Below are positions 54,938 to 64,000 of a stretch of 64,000 nucleotides of DNA, piece by piece (position 1 is the stretch's first letter; each line of letters begins with the position of its first letter). Both the position numbers and the translations under genes were made by a program. The stretch spans positions 62,001-126,000 of the forward strand of contig CANHCQ010000004.1 in NCBI GenBank assembly GCA_947459215.1. Direction: 5' to 3'. Source of the stretch: Phycisphaerales bacterium. Lineage in GTDB: Bacteria > Planctomycetota > Phycisphaerae > Phycisphaerales > UBA1924. The notes beneath the pieces are model-generated. The model was not told where the DNA came from. It made no database searches and saw only the letters and a list, made by a program, of their open reading frames with translations.

Positions 54938-57679
54938 TCAGGGACAGAGCAGCGCGGAGTAGGCGTCGGAGAAGAGCACGAAGTCGGAGTCATCGACGAA
55001 GGTGTCGCCGTTGAGGTCGCTCGGGCAACCCACGGGCATGCTGGGATCGGAGCACAGCAGCAGGGTGTAGGCGTCGGAGAAGGTGACGAAGTCGCTGTCG
55101 TCGACGAAGGTGTCGCAGTTGAAGTCGGCGGGGCAGTTGCGGACGTTGATGGTCACGCTCGCGCAGCTCGACACGCCGCAGGAGTTCACCCAGCGGGCGA
55201 AGTAGGTGGTTGTAACGGCGGGCGAGTCGACGACGAACGACCCGAGGCCGGTGCCGATGAGGGTGCCGCCGCAGGAGCCGGAGAACCACTGGATCGAGCT
55301 GCCGGAACCACCGATGGCGTTGAGGGTGATGGTGCCCGAGTCGTACTGACAGATGTTGTTGGCGCTGGTCGTGATGCTGGTCGGGGCGACCGGGTTGGGG
55401 TTGACGGTGACAGTGACCGAGGCGCAGCCGGCCGAGACAGCGTTGTCGGCAGTGCGGCGGGCGCGGGCGAAGTAGGTGGTCGTTGCGCCGGGGCTGACGA
55501 CAAGAGGATTGCCGGTTCCGACGAGCGTGCCGCCGCAGGAGCCGGTGTACCAGTCGATGACCTGACCGGCCGGGGGCACGGTGACGGAGAGCGAGCTGGT
55601 GCCGCCGGCGCAGATGGCCGAGGGCGACGCGACCGGGCTGGTCGGGTTCGACGGGGCCGCCGCAGCGGTGATGGTGAAGTTGGCGTTGGAGATGTCAAAG
55701 AAGATGTTGCCGACCGCACGCACGCGGACGCGAGCCTGGGTGGAGGCGGTGTTGGGAACGGTAATGACCTCGGAGCCGTCGTTGGCGGTGCTGGCGAGGA
55801 TCGTCGTGGTGAAGCTGGTGCCGCCGTTGGTCGAGAGTTCAATCGCGACGTTGGCCGTGTTCACGCCGTTAGCGGTCGTGCCCGCGACGTTCCACGTCAC
55901 CGTCTGGCTGCTGAGGCCGGCCCAAGAGACGGCGGTGTTCGGAGCCGTGACCGCGAAAGGACCGGCGGCGGTCGTCGAGGTGATGTTCACATCGGCGAAG
56001 TTCTGACCGCCCTTGCCGTCACGGACGGTGAGGCGATACGGGATGGCTCGAGTCGTCGCCGGCAACGTCTCGCCCTTGAGCAGGGTGTTGACGATGAGGT
56101 TGGAGTTGCGGGGGAACTGACGGGTGGTGACGGTGGCCGGGTTGATGGAGCGCTGGTAGGGGTTGGTGCCGACATCGGGGAAGTTGCCGCTCACAGCGGT
56201 CTGGGCCGCGCTGCCGGCGATGCGCTGCTCCCAGCAATAGGTGAGGGCGTCGCCGTCACCGTCGCTGCCGGACCCGGTGAGGGTGTAGGGAGTGCCGATC
56301 GGGATGGTGAAGGCGCTGCCGGCGTTGACGGTCGGGACCGTGTTCACGATCGCGACTTCGACATCGCAGGTGCGTGAGGAGACGTGGGCCGTGATCTCGT
56401 CGATCGAGCGGCTGTGGAAGTAGGGGTCGGAGTTCGCCTGCAGGTCGTCGCCGCCGCAGATGCCGGCGTAGGCCATGATGGTGGAGCCGGACCCGGGCTC
56501 GACGGAAGTCGCTGCGTTTCGATTGGCGGCGCACACGCCGCTGTTGAACGTGTGGTTACCACCAAACTGGTGGCCCAGTTCGTGGGCGACGTAGTCGATC
56601 CAAAAGGCGTCGCCGGTGGGCGAGGCGAGCCCGGTGGCGCCGCGGGCTTTGCTGGCGGTACACGCGACAGCGAGCTGGGCGATGCCGCCGCCGTTGTCGG
56701 TGCAGACCAGGTGCCCGATGTCGTAGTTCGCCGAGCCGATGACCGTGTCGATGTTGGTCTGATTGGTCGTCAACTGGCCGGAGCTGGCGATGTTTGTGTA
56801 GGGATCGGTGGCGGCGTTGGTGTAGATGATGCTGCTGTTGTTGGCGACCAGGATGAGGCGGACTGCGAAGTCCTTCTCATAGACGCCGGTCACGCGATTC
56901 ACGCAGGCAACGACGCCGGCGAGACCCTGGGCAACCGTGCCGCCGAAGAATGCGGTGTACTCACCCGTGGCGGCGACCGCGATGCGGAAGTCACGCCGAA
57001 CGGTACCGGTCGCGGCGCGGTCGATGAACGGATTCTGCTCCTCGGGAGTGACGTGATTCGCGGGTTCGTGGTCGAAGTAGCATTGCCAGTTGGGGTTGCC
57101 CATCAGGTCACGCTTGTGGTACGACGTGTACATCGTCGTATCGCCCATCGTGACCGGGTCGATCCAGTACGAGCCCTCGCTGCTGAGCACCTGGGCGCGG
57201 AAGCCCAGCGTGGTCACATCGATGCGGACCTCGGACTGCGGGCTGTCGAGCGACGTGCCCTTGTAGGTCTTGAAATCGGGGTACTGAGCGGCGAGACCCG
57301 GCTCCATGATCGAGTACTCCTCGATCTCGAAGCGCTCAAACGAACCGTCGGGCTTGGGCAGGGCGATCACCGCGCGAGCGGCACGACCGGCGAACGGCTG
57401 GTCGTCGGCTTCCATCGGGGCGCCGGCGAGCTGCATCTTGATCTTGTCCATGTCGAGCAGCACCTGCCGCCCGCCGAAGGGACGCACGAACGCCTTCTCT
57501 CCCAGCGCCGCGTCGGCGACGCGTCCCTGGATGATGTCCCAGGGCTCGTAGATGCCGACCTTGTCGGACTTGGCAGGGCCGTTGTCGCCGGGGGCGGCGA
57601 ACGCGACACCGCTCGAAACGCCGGCGAGCAGGCCGAGCGTCAGGGCGCGCGAAAGAACAGAGCGATTCAGATTCGACAT
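54938..57679 (-). CDS. Secreted reprolysin-like zinc metallopeptidase with dockerin-like tag
   Basis: 913 residues. Signal peptide (about 1-28) and a propeptide-like region up to about 220. A metzincin catalytic domain follows, with HELGHQFGGNHTF (zinc motif HExxHxxGxxH near 365-375), a downstream Met-turn candidate (GSGSTIMAYAGICGG) and FRIAVAATGEYTAFFGG at its start. Cadherin/PKD-like and SprB/CHU-type Ig repeats come after it, each with paired Cys (SCGGTLVGTGNPLVV, SCGGTLIGTGLGSFVV). The C-terminus is the shared tag (FVDDSDFVTFSDAYTLLLC, FVDDSDFVLFSDAYSALLCP). It is an extracellular protease. Confidence 0.9.
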   Translation of the reverse strand: MSNLNRSVLSRALTLGLLAGVSSGVAFAAPGDNGPAKSDKVGIYEPWDIIQGRVADAALGEKAFVRPFGGRQVLLDMDKIKMQLAGAPMEADDQPFAGRAARAVIALPKPDGSFERFEIEEYSIMEPGLAAQYPDFKTYKGTSLDSPQSEVRIDVTTLGFRAQVLSSEGSYWIDPVTMGDTTMYTSYHKRDLMGNPNWQCYFDHEPANHVTPEEQNPFIDRAATGTVRRDFRIAVAATGEYTAFFGGTVAQGLAGVVACVNRVTGVYEKDFAVRLILVANNSSIIYTNAATDPYTNIASSGQLTTNQTNIDTVIGSANYDIGHLVCTDNGGGIAQLAVACTASKARGATGLASPTGDAFWIDYVAHELGHQFGGNHTFNSGVCAANRNAATSVEPGSGSTIMAYAGICGGDDLQANSDPYFHSRSIDEITAHVSSRTCDVEVAIVNTVPTVNAGSAFTIPIGTPYTLTGSGSDGDGDALTYCWEQRIAGSAAQTAVSGNFPDVGTNPYQRSINPATVTTRQFPRNSNLIVNTLLKGETLPATTRAIPYRLTVRDGKGGQNFADVNITSTTAAGPFAVTAPNTAVSWAGLSSQTVTWNVAGTTANGVNTANVAIELSTNGGTSFTTTILASTANDGSEVITVPNTASTQARVRVRAVGNIFFDISNANFTITAAAAPSNPTSPVASPSAICAGGTSSLSVTVPPAGQVIDWYTGSCGGTLVGTGNPLVVSPGATTTYFARARRTADNAVSAGCASVTVTVNPNPVAPTSITTSANNICQYDSGTITLNAIGGSGSSIQWFSGSCGGTLIGTGLGSFVVDSPAVTTTYFARWVNSCGVSSCASVTINVRNCPADFNCDTFVDDSDFVTFSDAYTLLLCSDPSMPVGCPSDLNGDTFVDDSDFVLFSDAYSALLCP

Positions 57680-57957
57680 TTCAAAGCTTCCTCTCTCTTG
57701 AAGCCGCGGTCGACATGGAGACCCCGGCCGATCCCTCGGCACACGCGAAAACGTACAACGTGTTGTCGAGCAACTCCCACGAACAGCGACGCGACTTCAG
57801 ACATCGATGCAGAACGCCAATCGTCCCGCGATCCCGCACGCCGCGGAATCAACAGCGTACCTGCTCCAACCACTGGCTGCAATCGAAAACCGGCACGTCG
57901 CGACGTTACCGAATGGTCCCATAACTACACGTGCTCTTATTCACGTTCCCTTCGTCT

Positions 57958-60558
57958 TTACGGGCAGACGAGCGCGTCGTAGGCGGCCGAGAACAGCACG
58001 AAATCCCCGTCGTCCACAAATCCGTCGGCGTTCAGGTCCGCCGGGCAGCCCGCGCCCATGCCGGGATCGGTGCAGACCAAGAGGTTGTACGCCTCGGCGA
58101 AAACGACGAAGTCGCTGTCGTCGACATAGGTGTCGAGGTTGAAGTCCGCCTTGCTCGCCAGCGTGAACGTGGCGAACTGCGTGCCGCCGAGGGTTGCGAA
58201 GTTCGGGTCGATGCCGAGCGCGGCCGAGCCGGCATTCAGCGGCGGCAGGGTCTGGTTGCCGAACGAGCCGTCGCTCTGCACGATCGCGGCCATCAGGCGG
58301 ATCTTGCCGCAGCTCGCGGGGTTCAGGCCCAGCGCGCCGAAGGGGATGTAGAGCTCAAAGCCCTTGGTCGCGCTTGACGCATTGGCGGCGGAGGCGCCTG
58401 TGACGCCCGCGGTGTTGGTACGGTCGAGCGCGACCTGCACTCCGAAGCTGTTGGTGCCGCCGGTAAGGATGCCGTTGCCGGTGTCCGCTGTGCTACGGCC
58501 GAGGTAGGACTTGGTCGCGGCACCACCGTTGGGCAGCGACACTTGATCGACATACACCGACCCGGCGGCATTCACCCAGAAGAGCGTGGACGGTGCGAAG
58601 CCGACATCGAAGCGCGTGCCGCTGATGCCTTGCAGACCCGCGGGCGGGTTGCCCGCGGTCGCGGTGTTGAGGATGTTCTGGCCCGGCGCTCCGGTATCAA
58701 CAAAGAGCGCGAGTGCGGTGCCATCCGTGGGCAGGTTGCCGGTGAGCCCGATGTAGACGCCACTGCGGGTGGCGCGGGCGTACATCTGATTCAGCTCGGC
58801 GTTGTTGTCGCCAAAAGACGTGGCGCAAAGCTGGGTCGCAAGAGCGAGACCATCGGGGTCGCCGCTGATGCCGAGATCAGAGGGGATCGCGATGCCGTCG
58901 GTGAGGGGCGACGGCGGCGCGGGTGGCGTGACGCTCACGCCGAGGACCCGGTAGGAGTAGGCAGGAACGCTCACGGAGTACGCCGCGGCATTGGCGCTGG
59001 TGATCGCGGCGAGCGACGCGGAAGAGACGATGTCCGTCACCGGAGATCCACCATTCGGGATGGTGTAGCCGGAGAGATTGAGCGCGGTGTTCTGTGTCGT
59101 GCCGGCGAGGTTGATCGCAACGAGCAGTGTCTGGCGCGGTCCGCCGACTGGGTTGTGATCACGGGTGAAGGCCCAGACCTTTCCGCCACTGGCGGGAACG
59201 CCGTTGTAGTCACCACGGCGCAGCGCGGCGTTGTTGGTGCGGAGCGCGCCGAGCGTGCGGTAGGTCTCGAGCAGCGAGCCGGAGACGCCCGACTGTTCCT
59301 GCACGCTCTTGCCGTCGTTGTTCTTGGAGAACGAGTTGGTGCGCACGAGCGCGTTGCTGGCCTTGAGCCAGTAGTTCGACATCGGCGGCCCGGCGACGGC
59401 GTTCCACTTGAAGGGCTCACGCATCGGGATATCGTCGGCGTCGCTGCCGTAGGACTGCTTGGTGCCGGTCATGCCGATCTCGTCGCCGTAGTAGATGATC
59501 GGGGGCAGAGGTTGGAGCATGTGCACGGCGGCGGCGGCCTTGGCACGCCCGGCAGTTCCGCCGCTGGCACCGATGTCCGAGGCGAGGCGGCCGACATCGT
59601 GATCGCCGAGGATCGCGAGCGAGGTCTTGCCGGGTTGGGGCTTGCCACCGGGAAGAGCGGCGAGCGTGGCAGCCATGGAGTCATAGAGCCCCTGGGCGGT
59701 CTCGCTCGAGAGCGCGCTGCGGGCAGCAAACTCAAAGGGCTTGGTGAACGCGGCGTCGAACGTGGGCAGGAGATCGGTGCCGTAGTTGCCCCAGTCGCCC
59801 TGCTCCGCAAACGTGAACACGTTGGGCTTGGTGACCTGCAGCGCCTGCTTCCAAGTGGACCAGAAGCTGATGGTCGCGCCCCAGCCTTCGGGCGCGCTCG
59901 AGTACGCGTGATCGAGGCGGAAGCCGTCGACGCCATCGGAGGTGTTGCCGTCGTTGTTGGGATCGAGCCACTTGCGGGCCCACTGGATGTTCAAGTTGAC
60001 GGCGTTGGCGTTGTTGAGGTTCCAGTGGATAAAGCCGACGCTCGCGCCGTCCCAGGTGTTGAACGTGTAGCCGGTGTACTGCGTGTTCGAGCCGTTGGTG
60101 AACGCGAGCCACTGGTCGTAGACGCTGCTTGGGTTGTTGCGGGCGTTGTTGTACCAGATGGAGTTATGGCTGATGCCGTAGGCGACGAAGTCAAGGTAGA
60201 CCTTGATACCGCGGGCGTGGGCGGCGTTCACAAAGGCCAGGAACTGCGCCTCGGTGCCGAAGCGGGAGTTGATCTGGCTGGCATCGCCGTGCTGGTAGCC
60301 GTGGTAGGCGGCGGAGGGGAAGATGGGGTTCATCCAGACGGCGGTGACGCCGAGGGATTGGAGGTAGTCGAGGCTGGCGGTCATGCCGTTGAAATCGCCG
60401 AAGCGGTACTGGTCGTTGTCGCTGTCGCGCCAGCTGATGGGCATGAAGTGATAGAAGATGTCGTCGGCGACATCGTCGGGCTGGGCGGATGCGACAGCGG
60501 GGACCAACGCCACACCCGCGACAATCGCGAGCAGACACATCCGGGACAATCGGTGCAT
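57958..60558 (-). CDS. Secreted GH13 alpha-amylase-family glycosidase with dockerin-like tag
   Basis: 866 residues. Signal peptide (about 1-25), then a GH13 barrel: GVTAVWMNPIFPS, YLDFVAYGISHNS, catalytic nucleophile Asp in GFRLDHAYS (near 215), acid/base Glu in FTFAEQGDW (near 253) and the third Asp in GDHDVGRLA (near 325). An amylase C-terminal beta domain ends near 545. A 230-residue beta-rich module follows, then the tag (YVDDSDFVVFAEAYNLLVC, FVDDGDFVLFSAAYDALVCP). It hydrolyses alpha-glucans outside the cell. ATG at 60558 with GGAGGAG. Confidence 0.92.
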   Translation of the reverse strand: MHRLSRMCLLAIVAGVALVPAVASAQPDDVADDIFYHFMPISWRDSDNDQYRFGDFNGMTASLDYLQSLGVTAVWMNPIFPSAAYHGYQHGDASQINSRFGTEAQFLAFVNAAHARGIKVYLDFVAYGISHNSIWYNNARNNPSSVYDQWLAFTNGSNTQYTGYTFNTWDGASVGFIHWNLNNANAVNLNIQWARKWLDPNNDGNTSDGVDGFRLDHAYSSAPEGWGATISFWSTWKQALQVTKPNVFTFAEQGDWGNYGTDLLPTFDAAFTKPFEFAARSALSSETAQGLYDSMAATLAALPGGKPQPGKTSLAILGDHDVGRLASDIGASGGTAGRAKAAAAVHMLQPLPPIIYYGDEIGMTGTKQSYGSDADDIPMREPFKWNAVAGPPMSNYWLKASNALVRTNSFSKNNDGKSVQEQSGVSGSLLETYRTLGALRTNNAALRRGDYNGVPASGGKVWAFTRDHNPVGGPRQTLLVAINLAGTTQNTALNLSGYTIPNGGSPVTDIVSSASLAAITSANAAAYSVSVPAYSYRVLGVSVTPPAPPSPLTDGIAIPSDLGISGDPDGLALATQLCATSFGDNNAELNQMYARATRSGVYIGLTGNLPTDGTALALFVDTGAPGQNILNTATAGNPPAGLQGISGTRFDVGFAPSTLFWVNAAGSVYVDQVSLPNGGAATKSYLGRSTADTGNGILTGGTNSFGVQVALDRTNTAGVTGASAANASSATKGFELYIPFGALGLNPASCGKIRLMAAIVQSDGSFGNQTLPPLNAGSAALGIDPNFATLGGTQFATFTLASKADFNLDTYVDDSDFVVFAEAYNLLVCTDPGMGAGCPADLNADGFVDDGDFVLFSAAYDALVCP

Positions 60559-60756
60559 GAGAACTCCTCCGCCCCAGTCTACGGGAGGGTTCTGGTGGAG
60601 CAAGGGAAAACGGAAGGCGAACGAGGAAAAGGCGAGAACCCGGCTCGGCCACGTTCTCGGAGCCTGAGATTCCGGAGCGCACGCGGCTCGGAGGTCCTCA
60701 CTCGAGCCGCCGAGCTCCCGGCATCGCGTCGCCGATGTGCCCAGAGCCTGCCATCC

Positions 60757-61641
60757 TTATGGGCAGATCAAGTCGTTATACGCGGACGCGAACAACACGA
60801 AATCGCTGTCGTCTACGAAGAGGTCGGCGTTCAAGTCGGCGGGGCAACCGGCCGGCATGGCGGGGTCGGCGCAGTCAAGGATGTTGTAGGCGTTGGCGAA
60901 GAGGACAAAGTCGGAGTCGTCAACAAACGTGTCGCCGTTGAGATCGCCCAGACAGCCGGTGGAGAACTCGATGAGAAGGGCGGGCCGAAGCTCGGGCGTG
61001 GCGTCCTCGCGGGTGGCGAACCGCTTCGCGGTCTTGGGGATGGTCTCATCACCCTGAATGAGCCAGCCGAAGTTGGTCGCCGGGTTGTTGAGCATGTCTT
61101 GCACGTCGCTGGCGAGCTGCGCGGAGGTCCAGGTGAAGGCGGCACCGGCCCCGATCGCGAGTGAGGCGGACTCGGTCGTGCTGAAATCGCCGCCGGCGCT
61201 GGTCCAGTTGGAGGCGGGGTAGAAGCGGCGGAGCCAAGTCGCGTCGTCGGCCTGGGCGAGCGTGCCGCCGCCCTGTCCGCCCGTTGCCACCGAAGCGCCC
61301 TCGCCCCAGGACGCCAGGACGCGGTAGACCTTGCACACGTACTCATCGAAGTTCGAGCCGTTCTCGTTGAGAACGAGAGAGGCGCTCGTGATCGTCGCGC
61401 CCGCCGGCACTCCCGCGGCGACATCGAATCGCAGCACGGCGCGGCGGATGTTGCTCGCAAGACTGGCGCTCGTGCCGGCGAACATTGCGGTGCCCGCACC
61501 GTTCGAGATAGTGCCCAGATCGCTCTGGTACAGCGTGTTGTCGGCGACGCTGGTGAGCGTCACCGAGCCCGCGGAAGCGACCGAGCCAGACAAGGCCGCG
61601 AGCGCGGCGACCAGAAACGACGGAGAACGACGGTGTGACAT
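60757..61641 (-). CDS. Secreted DNRLRE-type protein with dockerin-like tag
   Basis: 294 residues. Signal peptide (about 1-24). The mature part starts VTLTSVADNTLYQSDLG and continues through RRAVLRFDVAAGVPAGATITSA and SWGEGAS to RFATREDATPELRPALLIE. This is the DNRLRE/CBM96-like domain, a beta-sandwich thought to bind glycans or the cell surface. The C-terminus is the shared tag (FVDDSDFVLFANAYNILDC, FVDDSDFVLFASAYNDLICP). ATG at 61641 with GAGGA five bases upstream. It has no catalytic residues that I can see. Confidence 0.82.
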   Translation of the reverse strand: MSHRRSPSFLVAALAALSGSVASAGSVTLTSVADNTLYQSDLGTISNGAGTAMFAGTSASLASNIRRAVLRFDVAAGVPAGATITSASLVLNENGSNFDEYVCKVYRVLASWGEGASVATGGQGGGTLAQADDATWLRRFYPASNWTSAGGDFSTTESASLAIGAGAAFTWTSAQLASDVQDMLNNPATNFGWLIQGDETIPKTAKRFATREDATPELRPALLIEFSTGCLGDLNGDTFVDDSDFVLFANAYNILDCADPAMPAGCPADLNADLFVDDSDFVLFASAYNDLICP

Positions 61642-61858
61642 AGTGATCCTCGCACGCCCACGGAGAAACCAGATCTCGCACTTCCATCCAGCGGCGGCGA
61701 CATCAGATGTCGCACACCCGCATCGCTCTTGTGCAATTCCAGATCGCGGCGAAAATTGACACGTCCCGCCGTCGATTGTGCTCGCCCCCGCGCAGCGACA
61801 ACCCGGTGAGCGACAGCCCGCCCAGGCAAGGCTACACCCAGCGTCCGGCCTACCGACG

Positions 61859-62581
61859 TCAGATCGACGCCCGGCGACGCCGCGACGCCCCGAGAACGAC
61901 GATCCCAGCCAGCGCGAACGCCGAGGGCGCGGGAATGATGGTCAGGCTCACCGCGTCGACGCCGAAGTTGAAGAAGTTGACGTTGTCGACCTCGGCGAAG
62001 CGCAGCCGCAGCGTCTGCCCCGCGTTGGCCGCGAGCAGTGCACCGACATCGATGGTGAAATCGTTGTAGCCGGTGACCAAGGGCGAGTTCAGCGCGGTCT
62101 GGAACGCGTTGAGCAGCACGTCGGCGGGCGCGAGACTGAAGGGATCGGTGCCGCCACGGAGGATGTCGACCCGGGCCTGCTGGTTGAGCGCGGGCGTGGA
62201 GAAATCGAGCGAGTTGGGCACCGAGAAGGCGGTGGCGCCGTTGTTGATGAAGATCGAGAATTTCAGCGTCGCGCCGGGAACGAGCGCGGGGACCACAAAG
62301 TCCTGATAGAGCGCGTGCGAGCCAGGTCCCACCGAGTCGGACATCGCGGACCGAAGACCTTCCCGCGGCCCGGGCACCGTAAAGCCGTTGACGGGCGACG
62401 CGGTTCCAGTCTGCAACTGGAACGTGCCATCGCTGCCGAGCTGATCGACGCGGGTCCAGCCTGAGAAGCCAGTCTCGAACCCGCCATTGGCGATCAGGTC
62501 CTGGGCCGAGGCGATCGACGAGCCGGAGGCCGCGAGCAGGACGCCAAGGAACGCAAGCGAGTGTTGTGTGAGCGTTTTCAT
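61859..62581 (-). CDS. PEP-CTERM-type secreted protein
   Basis: 240 residues. Signal peptide (about 1-26), a single beta-sandwich of the kind in DUF642/choice-of-anchor proteins (DLIANGGFETGFSGWTRV at the start, then LVPGATLKFSIFINNG), and a C-terminal sorting signal PAPSAFALAGIVVLGASRRRR: short Pro-containing motif, hydrophobic helix, Arg cluster. That is the planctomycete variant of PEP-CTERM, cleaved by an exosortase. Its ATG overlaps the stop of the upstream dehydrogenase (ATGA), so the two are translationally coupled. Confidence 0.82.
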   Translation of the reverse strand: MKTLTQHSLAFLGVLLAASGSSIASAQDLIANGGFETGFSGWTRVDQLGSDGTFQLQTGTASPVNGFTVPGPREGLRSAMSDSVGPGSHALYQDFVVPALVPGATLKFSIFINNGATAFSVPNSLDFSTPALNQQARVDILRGGTDPFSLAPADVLLNAFQTALNSPLVTGYNDFTIDVGALLAANAGQTLRLRFAEVDNVNFFNFGVDAVSLTIIPAPSAFALAGIVVLGASRRRRASI

Positions 62582-64000
62582 CGAGATTCCACCTTTCCAC
62601 CGGTGATCTGGAACGTGTCTTCCTGCTCGGCCTGGGTCGGTCCGGCCGAGGGAACGCGGCTGATCTTGTAGATCGCGTTGTCGGTGTTGGAGACGACGTA
62701 CAGGTTGCCGTCGGGGCCTTGCACGATGTCGGGCGTGATGCCAAAGCCCGAGCCGATGCGGATCGTCTCGCTCTCGGTACCCTCGAACTTCTGGGCTCGG
62801 AAGAGGTTGTCGGCGACACGATCGGCGAGCCGCGGATCAGCGCTGACATCAACGTGGAGGCGATCGGCGGTCATCTTGAAGCGGTAGAGCGAACCGCCGT
62901 TGGCACCGACCTGCGAGTTGGCGCGAGCCGAGCCGATCCACAGTGTGCCTTCATACTCCGCACCGAGGGCGTTCCCCTGCACGAACGCGGTGCCGGAGGG
63001 GCCGACCTCGTAGCGCCAGCTGAAGTCTGGGTCCACGTAGACCGCGCCGGGCAGCATGAGCATCCGCGACGCTGCGGCTGCGGCGGTGTATGGCAGCCGC
63101 GTTGGCGGGAAGCGGATCTGCTGCAGGGCCTGGGTGAACTGCGTGGTCTCGATGAGTTTAAAGTCAGCGAAGCGGGCAAGCGGGCCCATGATCTGGATCC
63201 AGCCGCCGTTCATGCCGGGGATGACGCGGTTGATCTCGCTGTACGCGTCGTCGGCATTCTCGGTGACCCAGAGCGAGCCGGTGGCGGGGTCAAACGCCAT
63301 CCCGAAGCCGTTGCGATGGCCGTAGGAGTAGATCTTCTGGATGTTCGCGCCGACCTCGCCACCGAGCCCGGCCCCGGCGGCGAAGAACGGATTGTCGGCA
63401 GGAGTAGATCCGTCGCTGTTCAGCCGCAGCACGACGCCCGTCAGATGGGCGCTACCGGGCGCGGGGCCGCCGAAGGTGTCGTCAACGAGCGGCGCCGTGA
63501 GGAACGGCCCGTTGGGCAGGTTCTGCATCCAGCCGCGGCGACCGGCGTCCCCCATGAAGATGTACAGCTTGTTGTCGGGCCCGAAGCGGATCACGCCGCC
63601 GTTGTGGTTGCCGTTCTCGTTGGCGTTGTTCGTACCGGGGTGGTTGGGCGTGGCGATGTTGTCGGTCTGCCGCGCCCGCAGCAAGATGATGTTGCGGTCG
63701 AAGGTGAGCGACGAGCCGTTCCAGATGAACCGATCAACGCGGTTACCAAGCAGCGCGACGTTGGCGGTGACGCCGGTGTCGGCGCCGGTGCTGCTCTCGG
63801 TCCAGCGGACATAGACGAAGTTGTTGGTGGCGAAGTTCGGGTCCAGCGCCATGCTGAGCAGGCCGCGTTCTGACGCGGAGTTCACGGCAAGGTCGAGCAC
63901 CGGCACCGCCTGAAGCACGCCATTGATCACACGCTTCACCTGCCCCGAGGCCTTCTCGAGCACGAAGAAGTCGTTGGCGGCGAGGAACACGATGCCCAGC
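62578..64000 (-). CDS. PQQ-type sugar dehydrogenase, 5' end outside window
   Basis: 473 codons present; the start is off the right edge (frame open to 64000). A glucose/sorbosone dehydrogenase-type propeller: SERGLLSMALDPNF, NHNGGVIRFGPDNKLYIFMGD, YSYGHRNGFGMAFDPATGSLWVTEN and GYGITPDIVQ-like GFGITPDIVQGPDGNLYVVSN near the end. Unlike the dehydrogenase at 49272 it has no dockerin-like tag and ends at GGKVESR. It is coupled to the PEP-CTERM gene. Probable oxidation of an extracellular sugar or alcohol. Confidence 0.85.
   Translation of the reverse strand, partial: LGIVFLAANDFFVLEKASGQVKRVINGVLQAVPVLDLAVNSASERGLLSMALDPNFATNNFVYVRWTESSTGADTGVTANVALLGNRVDRFIWNGSSLTFDRNIILLRARQTDNIATPNHPGTNNANENGNHNGGVIRFGPDNKLYIFMGDAGRRGWMQNLPNGPFLTAPLVDDTFGGPAPGSAHLTGVVLRLNSDGSTPADNPFFAAGAGLGGEVGANIQKIYSYGHRNGFGMAFDPATGSLWVTENADDAYSEINRVIPGMNGGWIQIMGPLARFADFKLIETTQFTQALQQIRFPPTRLPYTAAAAASRMLMLPGAVYVDPDFSWRYEVGPSGTAFVQGNALGAEYEGTLWIGSARANSQVGANGGSLYRFKMTADRLHVDVSADPRLADRVADNLFRAQKFEGTESETIRIGSGFGITPDIVQGPDGNLYVVSNTDNAIYKISRVPSAGPTQAEQEDTFQITGGKVESR

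Noticed and set aside
49272..62581. A cellulosome-like system
   Set aside because: Dockerin-like tags are present, but there is no cohesin or scaffoldin gene in the window and the enzymes are not a cellulase set.

Overview
The window is GC-rich (roughly two thirds G+C by eye) and gene-dense. It looks like a chromosomal piece of a planctomycete of the class Phycisphaerae. The evidence is a run of secreted proteins that share an acidic dockerin-like C-terminal tag ending in Cys-Pro, a PEP-CTERM-type protein, a planctomycete-style zinc-ribbon membrane protein, and ordinary bacterial core genes (rpoB, murA, rsmD, rsmE, rnr, pyrB, ispE). Assignment to that class rests on family knowledge, not on a search.

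Layout. 1-2952 is the 5' part of rpoB (minus). 3.2-8.8 kb holds an acetyltransferase, a zinc-ribbon membrane protein, rsmD, an unknown gene and a LuxR-type regulator. 8.9-11.5 kb is a four-gene minus-strand run with pyrB. 11.6-21.4 kb carries a metallophosphoesterase, a DMT permease, an SGNH hydrolase, murA, a disordered Ala/Pro/His-rich membrane protein, rsmE, RNase R and a DUF5658 membrane protein. 21.7-33.4 kb holds a giant periplasmic PQQ-like propeller protein, a LEA14-like lipoprotein, a NIF3 protein, ispE, a ROK kinase, DinB, an FHA-GAF histidine kinase and a PmtA-like methyltransferase. 33.4-45.2 kb holds a WbaP-like sugar transferase, two acetyltransferases, hutI, an isoaspartyl peptidase, a GT41/OGT-like TPR protein, an FKBP lipoprotein, a 17-residue lysine-rich peptide gene and an amidohydrolase. 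45.2-49 kb holds nrfHA (nitrite to ammonium) behind a good promoter with an operator-like palindrome, then a repeat cluster, then phenylalanine 4-hydroxylase. 49.3-64 kb is a one-strand secretome island of seven genes: two PQQ-type sugar dehydrogenases, a double seven-bladed propeller protein, a reprolysin-like protease, a GH13 amylase, a DNRLRE protein and a PEP-CTERM protein. Five of these in a row carry the same C-terminal tag.

Together the genes suggest a heterotroph that degrades extracellular polymers, catabolises amino acids (hutI, phhA, isoaspartyl peptidase), can respire nitrite to ammonium, and makes exopolysaccharide and peptidoglycan. Two genome-wide habits stand out. At about fifteen genes a TAnnnT hexamer sits 5-6 bases before the start codon, as expected for leaderless mRNAs, while secreted and highly expressed genes instead carry Shine-Dalgarno sequences. 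Most larger intergenic gaps are filled by palindromic repeats of several distinct families. No rRNA, tRNA, CRISPR, transposase or phage genes were seen.
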